Part shown: one piece after another, positions 1 to 6,327 of the stretch | How positions within the stretch are numbered: the stretch's first letter is position 1 | Layout of the letters: each line of letters begins with the position of its first letter | Assembly: GCA_003233255.1 (NCBI GenBank) | Contig: QILH01000037.1 | Span: forward strand, 1-8,531 | Length of the DNA stretch: 8,531 nt | Direction of reading: 5' to 3' | Source of the DNA: Gammaproteobacteria bacterium | GTDB lineage: Bacteria > Pseudomonadota > Gammaproteobacteria > UBA6429 > Thiohalophilaceae | The notes under the pieces: generated by a model | Database searches by the model: none | The model's input: only the letters and a program-made list of their open reading frames with translations | Told to the model about the DNA's origin: nothing | Position numbers and translations under genes: made by a program

Positions 1-2
1 GT

Positions 3-818
3 GCTGAAGCTCAGGCCATGGGTTTCAATTCAATTAATGTTGATACCATGTTCTGGTCGCTGACCCTGGGTCTGGCGTTTTTATGGCTGTTCCGCAAAGT
101 AGCGAAAAAGGCCAGTGCCGACGTTCCATCTGGATTACAAAATTTTGTCGAATGGGTCTGTGAGTTTATCGATACCTCCGTACGCGGGTCGTTCACCGCC
201 AAAAATGACCTTGTAGCACCGATGGCACTGACCATCTTTATCTGGGTCTTCTTAATGAACTTCATGGATTTAATTCCGGTCGACTGGTTGCCTTCGCTCG
301 CGGCCCTGGCTGGCAAAACCTTTTTTGGCGTCGATCCACATCATGTTTATTTCAAGGTAGTTCCATCGACCGATCCAAACGCCACTTTCGGTATGTCGTT
401 TGCGGTGTTTGCTTTAATGATTTTCTATAGTATAAAAATGAAAGGTTTTGGTGGTTTTACCGCTGAACTGACCATGCATCCGTTCAGTTCTAAAAACGTC
501 ATCTTGCAGTACCTCATTTTTGTTCCAATTAATTTTATCCTGGAATTCGTATCGCTGTTGGCGAAACCGCTTTCTTTATCACTGCGTCTTTATGGAAACA
601 TGTACGCCGGTGAGATGATCTTTATTTTGATTGCGCTGTTGTTTGGTCTTGCTGAGTCAGGAACCTTTTTAGGTTGGTTTGGCGCAATCGCAGGCGGCTT
701 CATGCAACTGGGTTGGGCGATATTCCATATCCTGATTATTACCTTGCAGGCGTTCATCTTTATGACGTTGGCGATTGTATACATGGATATGGCGCATCAG
801 GTCGACGAAGCACATTAA
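3..818 (+). CDS. atpB: F1Fo ATP synthase subunit a (5' end outside window)
   Basis: Membrane subunit a of Fo, which forms the two proton half-channels beside the c-ring. The reading frame is open to the left edge (AEAQA precedes the first ATG at 18), and that ATG has no convincing ribosome site. Alignment from memory with E. coli subunit a suggests roughly 15 or more N-terminal residues are missing, so ATG 18 is probably internal. Numbering from that ATG, the essential arginine is Arg190 in SLSLRLYGNMYAGE (E. coli Arg210), followed by Glu199, His237 and Gln244 in WAIFHILIITLQAF, matching the channel residues Glu219, His245 and Gln252. Hydrophobic segments lie near residues 11-26, 66-88, 124-140, 161-182, 198-212 and 230-256. 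First visible gene of the atp operon; atpE follows after 41 nt. Identity is secure; only the start is unresolved. Confidence 0.96.
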   Translation, partial: AEAQAMGFNSINVDTMFWSLTLGLAFLWLFRKVAKKASADVPSGLQNFVEWVCEFIDTSVRGSFTAKNDLVAPMALTIFIWVFLMNFMDLIPVDWLPSLAALAGKTFFGVDPHHVYFKVVPSTDPNATFGMSFAVFALMIFYSIKMKGFGGFTAELTMHPFSSKNVILQYLIFVPINFILEFVSLLAKPLSLSLRLYGNMYAGEMIFILIALLFGLAESGTFLGWFGAIAGGFMQLGWAIFHILIITLQAFIFMTLAIVYMDMAHQVDEAH

Positions 819-853
819 ACAGATTTTTAATTTTTAGAATTTTGAAATAGGAG
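819..853 (+). promoter_or_regulatory. AU-rich translation initiation region of atpE
   Basis: The atpB-atpE spacer is almost entirely A and T (runs such as TTTTTAATTTTT) and ends in a strong Shine-Dalgarno AGGAG at 849-853, six bases before the atpE start. In E. coli a U-rich stretch ahead of atpE is known to enhance translation so that the c subunit is made in excess of the others. The composition and place here match that arrangement; that it works the same way is inference. Confidence 0.5.
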
Positions 854-859
854 AAAACA

Positions 860-1117
860 ATGAACGAAGTACAAGCAACCTTATTTATTGCTGGCGCTTT
901 AATGATGGGTCTGGGCGCACTTGGTGCCGCGATTGGTATTGGTGTATTAGGTGGCCGTTTCCTTGAAGGTGCTGCTCGCCAACCTGAATTGATTCCATTA
1001 CTACGTACACAGTTCTTCATCATGATGGGTCTGACTGACGCGGTTCCAATGATTGCAGTAGGTATTGCCTTCTACGTAATCTTCGCGGTTGCACCTGGTG
1101 CTGGTGTGGCGGGATAG
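860..1117 (+). CDS. atpE: F1Fo ATP synthase subunit c (proteolipid)
   Basis: Rotor-ring subunit c, 85 residues, a hairpin of two membrane helices (about 6-38 and 50-77) joined by the polar loop Arg40-Gln41-Pro42 that contacts gamma and epsilon. The ion-binding carboxylate is Asp60 in MMGLTDAVPMIAVG, equivalent to Asp61 of E. coli. The first helix has the glycine-rich packing motif GAAIGIGVLGG. The carboxylate is Asp and I see none of the extra liganding residues of sodium-type rings, so proton specificity is the natural reading. The start is fixed by AGGAG six bases upstream. It is a few residues longer than the E. coli protein, with a glycine/alanine-rich tail PGAGVAG. Preceded by an AU-rich leader that probably raises translation to meet the higher copy number of c. 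Confidence 0.97.
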   Translation: MNEVQATLFIAGALMMGLGALGAAIGIGVLGGRFLEGAARQPELIPLLRTQFFIMMGLTDAVPMIAVGIAFYVIFAVAPGAGVAG

Positions 1118-1157
1118 ATTCGCCAAATATAATTGACGATAGATTAGGAATAAGCGT

Positions 1158-1628
1158 ATGAATTTTAACTACACGCTCATCGGACAAAGCATAACCTTCT
1201 TTTTCTTTATCTGGTTTTGCATGAGATATGTCTGGCCACCGATCATGAATGCCTTGCATGAACGTAAGACAAAGATTGCGGATGGTCTGGCAGCAGCAGA
1301 AAAAGGCCAACATGAAGAAGAGCTGGCAAAAAATCGTGCCGTTGAAATCTTGAAAGAAGCCAAAGTTCAGGCAGGTGACGTAATTCGCCAGGCCGAGAAA
1401 CGTGCCAGTGAGATCGTAGAGGCAGCGGCAAACGATGCCAAGGCTGAAGGTGATCGTTTAGTGCATGCCGCGCAGGCCGAGATCGATCAGAACATCACTC
1501 GTGCACGTGAAGAGTTACGTGGCCAGGTGGTAACGCTTGCCGTTGCTGGTGCGAGTAAGGTGCTGAAAAAAGAGATCGACGAGAAGGCCAACGAAGGCCT
1601 GCTCAAAGATCTGGCTGCACAGCTTTAA
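1158..1628 (+). CDS. atpF: F1Fo ATP synthase subunit b
   Basis: Peripheral-stalk subunit b, 156 residues, the same length as E. coli. A single N-terminal membrane helix (about residues 5-25, rich in Phe) is followed by the conserved junction YVWPP (24-28). The rest is a long charged, alanine-rich helix (about 30-140) of the type that forms the right-handed coiled-coil dimer, with the motif ARAREELR-like segment near 114-122 and VAGASKVL near 129-136, and a C-terminal end that binds delta. It holds alpha3beta3 still against the turning rotor. The start has AGGAA at 1146-1150, eight bases upstream. There is only one b-type gene here, consistent with a homodimeric stalk. Confidence 0.97.
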   Translation: MNFNYTLIGQSITFFFFIWFCMRYVWPPIMNALHERKTKIADGLAAAEKGQHEEELAKNRAVEILKEAKVQAGDVIRQAEKRASEIVEAAANDAKAEGDRLVHAAQAEIDQNITRAREELRGQVVTLAVAGASKVLKKEIDEKANEGLLKDLAAQL

Positions 1629-1641
1629 GGGATAACAGGAC

Positions 1642-2178
1642 ATGGCAGAAAAAAGTACTATTGCTCGCCCTTACGCCTTGGCGGCCTTTGGCCTGGCGCA
1701 GGAACAAAACGATCTGGCTAAGTGGTCTGACATGCTGGGCTTTGCCGCAGTCGCGGTGGCCGATGAGGTTATGCAGGATTACATATCCAATCCAAAGGTC
1801 GACATAGAGACTATGTCGCGTCTGATGATTGAGGTCTGTGGTGATCAGCTAAACGACATGGGCAAGAACTTTATAAAAGTTCTGGTCGAAAATAAACGTC
1901 TGGATGTGCTATTCGAGATCGTGACCTTGTATAACCAACATCGTGCCGATGCGGAAAAGACCATCGAGGCGGAAGTGATCTCCGCCTTCCCGCTTAGCGA
2001 CGCACAGCAAAGCAGTTTGCAGGCCGGTTTAAAAAAACGACTGGGTCGCGAAGTAAGTCTGGTGTCAAAGGTCGATGAAAATCTTCTCGGTGGTGCCATC
2101 GTGCGTGCCGGTGATCTGGTGATTGATGGATCGGTTAGCGGTCAGCTCGATAAGTTAGCGACGGCCTTATTACATTAA
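1642..2178 (+). CDS. atpH: F1Fo ATP synthase subunit delta
   Basis: Delta subunit (OSCP family), 178 residues against 177 in E. coli, which ties the top of the alpha3beta3 head to the b dimer. The N-terminal helical domain begins with the conserved IARPYALAAFGLA (about 7-19), and the C-terminal signature is GGAIVRAGDLVIDGSV (150-165). Separated from atpF by only 13 nt; the purine-rich AAGGGA just before the start overlaps the atpF stop codon, so the two genes are likely translationally coupled. Nothing unusual is seen in the protein. Confidence 0.96.
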   Translation: MAEKSTIARPYALAAFGLAQEQNDLAKWSDMLGFAAVAVADEVMQDYISNPKVDIETMSRLMIEVCGDQLNDMGKNFIKVLVENKRLDVLFEIVTLYNQHRADAEKTIEAEVISAFPLSDAQQSSLQAGLKKRLGREVSLVSKVDENLLGGAIVRAGDLVIDGSVSGQLDKLATALLH

Positions 2179-2190
2179 TGAATTTATTAG

Positions 2191-2216
2191 CAAGGCGAAG
2201 CAAGCTGCTCGCTTTG
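2191..2216 (+). other. Potential RNA hairpin between atpH and atpA
   Basis: CAAGGCGA (2191-2198) pairs with TCGCTTTG (2209-2216), with one G-U pair; a bulged A and two further G-C pairs close a five-base loop AAGCT. It lies in the 69-nt atpH-atpA spacer and is followed by AAAC rather than a T run, so it does not look like a terminator. It could stabilise or mark a processing site in the operon mRNA; this is inference from pairing alone. Confidence 0.45.
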
Positions 2217-2247
2217 AAACAGTATTTAAAATTTAGAGGATATAACC

Positions 2248-3789
2248 ATGCAACTTAACCCTTCAGAAATTAGCGAGCTGATCAAAAAGCGCGTTGAGAG
2301 TTTCGAAGTTGTTAGCGAAGCACGCAACGAAGGTACGGTGGTTTCATTGGCCGACGGCGTTGTTCGAATTCACGGACTGGCCGATGTCATGTACGGTGAA
2401 ATGATCGAGTTCCCCGGCAATACCTTTGGTATGGCTTTGAACCTTGAACAAGACTCGGTGGGTGCGGTGGTACTTGGTGAGTATGAGCACATCACGGAAG
2501 GCGACAAAGTACAATGTACCGGTCGTATTCTTGAAGTGCCCACTGGGCCTGAATTACTGGGTCGCGTGGTAAACTCATTAGGCCAGCCGATTGACGGCAA
2601 GGGCGCGATTGATTCAAAACAATCTGCACCGATTGAAAAGATTGCTCCGGGCGTTATCGCACGTAAATCCGTTGATGAGCCGGTGCAAACGGGTCTGAAG
2701 TCCATTGACTCGATGGTACCGATTGGTCGTGGCCAACGTGAACTGATCATTGGTGATCGCCAGACCGGTAAAACCGCGGTGGCGATCGATGCCATCATCA
2801 ATCAGATTGGTACCGGTGTTAAATGTATCTACGTGGCGATTGGTCAGAAGGCCTCTTCGGTTGCGTCCGTTGTACGTAAGCTGGAAGAATTCGGCGCGAT
2901 GGAACATACCATTGTCGTTGCCGCTAATGCCGCGGATTCCGCTGCGATGCAATACATTGCCCCATACGCAGGTTGTGCAATGGGTGAATACTTCCGTGAC
3001 CGCGGTGAAAATGCGTTGATTATCTATGATGATTTAACCAAACAGGCCTGGGCTTATCGTCAGGTATCTTTATTGCTTCGTCGTCCGCCTGGTCGTGAAG
3101 CCTATCCCGGTGACGTATTCTATTTACATTCACGTTTATTAGAACGTGCGGCACGCATCAATGCCAACGAAGTTGAAAAATTAACCAACGGCAAAGTGAA
3201 AGGTAAGACCGGTTCGTTAACCGCGTTACCGATCATCGAAACTCAGGCCGGTGACGTATCGGCCTTCGTACCGACCAACGTAATCTCGATTACCGATGGC
3301 CAGATCTTCCTGGAGTCTGATTTATTTAATGCCGGTATTCGGCCTGCAATTAACGCCGGTCTGTCAGTATCGCGTGTTGGTGGTGCGGCACAAACTAAAA
3401 TTATTAAAAAACTTGGCGGTGGTATTCGTTTAGCCCTCGCGCAATATCGTGAACTCGCGGCCTTTGCTCAGTTTGCTTCTGATTTAGATGAAGCAACCCG
3501 TAAACAGATCGACCGGGGTCAGCGCGTGACCGAATTAATGAAACAGGCCCAGTACAAACCGATGGGCGTGGCCGAGCAGGCGTTTTCATTATTAGCCGCT
3601 AACGAAGGCTATCTGGATGATGTTGAAGTGACCAAAATTGTTGCCTTTGAAGACGCGATGCACGCGCACTTAAAATCAAACAACCAGGATCTGCTGGATT
3701 CAATCAATGCCGACGGTGATTTTAACGACGACATCGAAGCGAAAATGAAGGCCGCCATCGAAAGCTTTAAGAAAACAGGCACCTATTAA
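2248..3789 (+). CDS. atpA: F1Fo ATP synthase subunit alpha
   Basis: Alpha subunit, 513 residues, the same length as E. coli. It forms the non-catalytic nucleotide sites and gives the arginine finger to the catalytic sites on beta. Domains in order: N-terminal beta-barrel (about 25-95), RecA-like nucleotide-binding domain (about 96-380) and C-terminal helical domain (about 381-513). The Walker A motif GDRQTGKT spans 169-176 with Lys175, and the arginine finger is Arg376 in SVSRVGGAAQ. The conserved segment LLLRRPPGREAYPGDVFYLH is present (about 275-294). The start is supported by AGAGGA (2235-2240), seven bases upstream. The stop overlaps the atpG start. All key residues are intact. Confidence 0.98.
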   Translation: MQLNPSEISELIKKRVESFEVVSEARNEGTVVSLADGVVRIHGLADVMYGEMIEFPGNTFGMALNLEQDSVGAVVLGEYEHITEGDKVQCTGRILEVPTGPELLGRVVNSLGQPIDGKGAIDSKQSAPIEKIAPGVIARKSVDEPVQTGLKSIDSMVPIGRGQRELIIGDRQTGKTAVAIDAIINQIGTGVKCIYVAIGQKASSVASVVRKLEEFGAMEHTIVVAANAADSAAMQYIAPYAGCAMGEYFRDRGENALIIYDDLTKQAWAYRQVSLLLRRPPGREAYPGDVFYLHSRLLERAARINANEVEKLTNGKVKGKTGSLTALPIIETQAGDVSAFVPTNVISITDGQIFLESDLFNAGIRPAINAGLSVSRVGGAAQTKIIKKLGGGIRLALAQYRELAAFAQFASDLDEATRKQIDRGQRVTELMKQAQYKPMGVAEQAFSLLAANEGYLDDVEVTKIVAFEDAMHAHLKSNNQDLLDSINADGDFNDDIEAKMKAAIESFKKTGTY

Positions 3790-4655
3790 TGGCCAGCGGT
3801 AAAGAGATACGCACCCAGATCAAGAGTATTCAGAATACTCAAAAGATCACCAAGGCGATGGAAATGGTGGCGGCGTCTAAAATGCGTAAGGCGCAGGATC
3901 GCATGCGTGCGTCTCGCCCCTATTCAGACAAGATGCGTCAGGTCATTCACCACCTGGCCTTTGCACATACGGAATATAAACATCCCTATTTGTTGCCGCG
4001 TGATGAAGTAAAGCGGGTGGGTTATATCATTATCTCAACCGACCGTGGTCTATGCGGTGGTTTAAACAATAATGCTTTTAAGGCCGCGCTGCTCAATATG
4101 AAAGAGTGGAGCGATAAAGACGTTGAGATTGATTACTGCACCGTTGGAACTAAAGCCTTAGCCTTTTTCAAACGCATGCAGGGCGATATCGTTTCGCAGG
4201 CGATCCATCTGGGTGATGCCCCTGCCATGAACGAATTAATTGGTACGGTTAAAGTGATGCTGGATGCCTATAACGATGGCAAAATAGATCGCTTATATGT
4301 TGTCTACAATAAATTTGTAAATACCATGACACAAGAGCCACAGGTTGATCAGTTATTACCGGTTTCTTCTATCAAAGAAGAAGATGAGCTAAAACATCAC
4401 TGGGATTATATTTATGAGCCCGATGCCAAAGTCGTACTGGACGGATTGTTAATACGGTACATTGAGTCATTAGTCTATCAGGGCGTTATTGAAAATGTGG
4501 CGTGTGAAATGGCGGCAAGAATGATCGCAATGAAGGCGGCATCGGATAATGCCGGGGATCTGATTGATAACCTGCAACTTGTGTACAACAAGGCGCGCCA
4601 GGCGGCGATTACTCAGGAAATTTCAGAGATTGTCAGTGGTGCTGCAGCGGTATAA
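3789..4655 (+). CDS. atpG: F1Fo ATP synthase subunit gamma
   Basis: Central-shaft subunit, 288 residues against 287 in E. coli. The N- and C-terminal helices that form the rotating coiled coil are both clear: IQNTQKITKAMEMVAASKM at about 14-32, and LQLVYNKARQAAITQEISEI near the C terminus. The middle Rossmann-like domain includes STDRGLCGGLN (83-93). The start codon shares one base with the atpA stop (TAATG), and only a partial ribosome site, CAGG at 3776-3779, lies before it inside atpA. Translation therefore probably depends on ribosomes finishing atpA, which would tie gamma output to alpha. The next gene is unusually far away (216 nt) across a repeat-rich spacer. Confidence 0.97.
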   Translation: MASGKEIRTQIKSIQNTQKITKAMEMVAASKMRKAQDRMRASRPYSDKMRQVIHHLAFAHTEYKHPYLLPRDEVKRVGYIIISTDRGLCGGLNNNAFKAALLNMKEWSDKDVEIDYCTVGTKALAFFKRMQGDIVSQAIHLGDAPAMNELIGTVKVMLDAYNDGKIDRLYVVYNKFVNTMTQEPQVDQLLPVSSIKEEDELKHHWDYIYEPDAKVVLDGLLIRYIESLVYQGVIENVACEMAARMIAMKAASDNAGDLIDNLQLVYNKARQAAITQEISEIVSGAAAV

Positions 4656-4691
4656 ATAATTTATATTTTGTCGTCATACCCGCGGGACACT

Positions 4692-4711
4692 TTTCCCGCA
4701 GAGGTGGGAAT
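4692..4711. repeat. TTTCCC-N8-GGGAAT inverted-repeat motif, copy 1
   Basis: TTTCCC and GGGAAT flank an eight-base spacer GCAGAGGT. The layout is close to the dRS3 repeat of Neisseria (ATTCCC-N8-GGGAAT), differing in the first base. Similarity in layout is seen; common origin is not shown. Confidence 0.5.
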
Positions 4712-4727
4712 CCGGGGTAGAAATGGA

Positions 4728-4747
4728 TTTCCCTCTCCAGGGGGAAT
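4728..4747. repeat. TTTCCC-N8-GGGAAT inverted-repeat motif, copy 2
   Basis: The same arms as copy 1 around a different eight-base spacer, TCTCCAGG. The two copies start exactly 36 bp apart, inside the larger inverted-repeat unit. Confidence 0.5.
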
Positions 4748-4767
4748 GGCGAGCAAGAAACGAATAC

Positions 4768-4789
4768 CGTCATACCTGCGGGTATGACG
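4768..4789. repeat. Perfect 9-bp hairpin at right end of the element
   Basis: CGTCATACC (4768-4776) and GGTATGACG (4781-4789) pair perfectly around TGCG. The right arm also pairs with the left end of the 118-bp unit at 4672, so two alternative folds compete. No T run follows, so a terminator role is unlikely. Confidence 0.65.
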
Positions 4790-4803
4790 AAGTAAAGAAT
4801 ACG

Positions 4804-4829
4804 GTCAAGCCTGCCACCGCAGGAATGAC
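4804..4829. repeat. Second, imperfect hairpin repeat
   Basis: GTCA-AG-CCTGC (4804-4814) pairs with GCAGG-AA-TGAC (4819-4829) around CACC, leaving a two-by-two internal loop. On the minus strand it reads TGTCATTCCTGCGG, the familiar form of this repeat family. The stretch 4797-4814 is also a direct repeat of 4763-4780 (about 15 of 18 bases), so it may be a diverged copy of the preceding hairpin. Confidence 0.5.
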
Positions 4830-4871
4830 AAACGAAAGAATTTAAAATTTAAGATTAAGAGGAACGGCAAA

Positions 4872-6248
4872 ATGAGTGCTGGACAAATCGTACAAATCAT
4901 CGGCGCAGTCATCGATGTGGAATTCCCACGTGATGCCATGCCAAAGATTTTTGATGCACTAAAGGTTGAGGAAGCAGATTTAACCCTGGAAGTGCAGCAA
5001 CAATTAGGTGACGGCGTCGTGCGTACTATCGCGATGGGTTCAACGGACGGACTAAAACGTCAGTTACCTGTGAACAATACTGGTGCACCGATTAATGTAC
5101 CCGTTGGTCAAAAAACCCTGGGTCGCATAATGGATGTACTTGGTCGTCCAGTAGATGATGCTGGCCCTATTGGCGAAGAAAAGACTATGCCGATTCACCG
5201 TAAGCCACCGGCTTATGATGAGCAGGCATCTTCACTGGAGATCCTTGAAACCGGTATTAAAGTGGTTGATCTGATCATGCCGATTGCCAAGGGCGGTAAG
5301 ATTGGTCTGTTCGGCGGTGCCGGTGTTGGTAAAACCGTAACGCTAATGGAATTAATTAACAACATCGCCGTGCAGCAGGAAGGTCTATCAGTGTTCGCGG
5401 GTGTGGGTGAACGAACTCGTGAAGGTAATGACTTTTACTACGAAATGAAAGAAGCCGGCGTACTCAATAAAGTAGCAATGGTGTACGGTCAGATGAATGA
5501 GCCTCCCGGTAACCGTCTTCGCGTCGCGTTGTCCGGTTTGACCATGGCGGAACATTTCCGTGATGAGGGTCGTGACATCCTGATGTTTATCGATAACATC
5601 TATCGTTACACCCTGGCTGGTACCGAAGTCTCTGCACTGTTAGGTCGAATGCCTTCCGCGGTAGGTTACCAGCCAACACTTGCGTTAGAAATGGGTTTAC
5701 TGCAGGAGCGTATTACCTCGACAAAAACAGGCTCAATCACCTCGTTCCAGGCCGTTTACGTACCTGCGGATGATTTGACGGATCCCTCACCTGCGACCAC
5801 CTTTGCTCACCTGGATGCGACATTAGTATTGTCACGTCAGGTTGCCGAGCTGGGTATTTACCCGGCGGTGGATCCACTGGATTCAAACTCACGTCAGCTT
5901 GACCCACATATTATTGGTGAAGAGCACTACAACGTGGCGCGTGCGGTACAGGGTAACCTGCAAAAGTATAAAGAGTTAAAAGATATTATCGCGATCCTGG
6001 GTATGGACGAATTATCAGAAGAAGATAAACAGGTTGTCTCCCGTGCACGTAAGATTCAACGTTTCTTATCGCAACCGTTTGCGGTGGCCGAAGTTTTCAC
6101 CGGCACACCCGGTAAATACGTGGCACTAAAAGATACCATTTCCGCATTTAAAGGGATTGTTGAAGGTGAGTATGATCATTTACCTGAACAGGCGTTCTAC
6201 ATGGTCGGCACCATCGACGAAGCGGTAGAAAAAGCGAAGACTCTGTAA
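4872..6248 (+). CDS. atpD: F1Fo ATP synthase subunit beta (catalytic)
   Basis: Catalytic subunit, 458 residues (E. coli 460), which makes or hydrolyses ATP at the alpha/beta interface. Domains in order: N-terminal beta-barrel (about 1-78), RecA-like nucleotide domain (about 79-350) and C-terminal helical domain. Walker A is GGAGVGKT (148-155) with Lys154; the catalytic glutamate and its neighbour are Glu180-Arg181 in GVGERTREGNDF; Walker B ends in LMFIDNIYRYT with Asp241; the DELSEED lever that touches gamma is intact (DELSEEDK). The start has a strong AAGAGGAA (4857-4864). Mild oddities against E. coli are Leu272 in PTLALEMG, where E. coli has Glu, and ITSFQAVY, where Val is usual. All catalytic residues are present, so the protein should be active. 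Confidence 0.98.
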   Translation: MSAGQIVQIIGAVIDVEFPRDAMPKIFDALKVEEADLTLEVQQQLGDGVVRTIAMGSTDGLKRQLPVNNTGAPINVPVGQKTLGRIMDVLGRPVDDAGPIGEEKTMPIHRKPPAYDEQASSLEILETGIKVVDLIMPIAKGGKIGLFGGAGVGKTVTLMELINNIAVQQEGLSVFAGVGERTREGNDFYYEMKEAGVLNKVAMVYGQMNEPPGNRLRVALSGLTMAEHFRDEGRDILMFIDNIYRYTLAGTEVSALLGRMPSAVGYQPTLALEMGLLQERITSTKTGSITSFQAVYVPADDLTDPSPATTFAHLDATLVLSRQVAELGIYPAVDPLDSNSRQLDPHIIGEEHYNVARAVQGNLQKYKELKDIIAILGMDELSEEDKQVVSRARKIQRFLSQPFAVAEVFTGTPGKYVALKDTISAFKGIVEGEYDHLPEQAFYMVGTIDEAVEKAKTL

Positions 6249-6261
6249 GTAGTAAGTTACG

Positions 6262-6285
6262 AACGGTAGAAGAAATTCTGCCGTT
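6262..6285 (+). other. GAAA-capped hairpin between atpD and atpC
   Basis: AACGGTAGAA (6262-6271) pairs with TTCTGCCGTT (6276-6285), ten pairs including one G-U, closed by the stable tetraloop GAAA. No T run follows. It may stabilise the upstream message or weaken passage into atpC; the role is inferred from structure only. Confidence 0.5.
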
Positions 6286-6287
6286 GT

Positions 6288-6307
6288 GTTCCCTTTAGCA
6301 TGGGAAC
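6288..6307 (+). other. Second atpD-atpC hairpin
   Basis: GTTCCC (6288-6293) and GGGAAC (6302-6307) are perfect inverted repeats with an eight-base loop, two bases after the GAAA hairpin and ten bases before the atpC ribosome site AGGA (6317-6320). It could affect access to that site, but it ends upstream of it. Confidence 0.4.
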
Positions 6308-6327
6308 CCGGAAAATAGGAATTTAAT

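Larger units (their letters stand above)
4672..4789. repeat. MITE-like 118-bp element with terminal inverted repeats
   Basis: The left end CGTCATACCCGCGGG (4672-4686) and the right end CCTGCGGGTATGACG (4775-4789) are inverted repeats of each other, 14 of 15 bases matching. The ends resemble the widespread proteobacterial GTCATTCCCGCG-type intergenic repeats. The interior holds two shorter inverted-repeat motifs and no ORF, so any mobility would need an enzyme supplied elsewhere. I could not find a convincing target-site duplication. Other copies in the genome are expected but cannot be seen in this window. It could instead be several independent hairpin repeats placed side by side. Confidence 0.6.
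4656..4871. other. Repeat-packed atpG-atpD spacer
   Basis: A 216-nt spacer with no plausible coding region. It contains a 118-bp unit with terminal inverted repeats, two TTTCCC-N8-GGGAAT motifs, and two successive hairpins, then a purine/AT-rich leader ending in the atpD ribosome site AAGAGGAA (4857-4864). The other atp spacers here are 13-79 nt, so most of this length looks like inserted repeat DNA. No factor-independent terminator with a T run is evident, consistent with transcription passing through to atpD. Confidence 0.8.

Noticed and set aside
11..316. Minus-strand open frame of 101 codons opposite atpB
   Set aside because: It lies wholly antisense to a clear subunit a sequence, has no recognisable family and no supporting ribosome site; it is a shadow of the real gene. 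The other antisense frames within the atp genes were rejected for the same reason.
4768..4789. Terminator between atpG and atpD
   Set aside because: The stem is strong but is followed by AAGTAAAG rather than a T run, and ending transcription here would cut off atpD and atpC, which lack a convincing promoter of their own.
4672..4830. CRISPR-like array
   Set aside because: The repeats are inverted as well as direct, only two diverged copies occur, and spacing is irregular; there are no uniform spacers and no cas genes.
4825..4855. Possible internal promoter before atpD (ATGACA with TAAGAT)
   Set aside because: The spacing is 19 bp and the -10 match is poor; the boxes fall in repeat and AT-rich sequence where such matches arise by chance.
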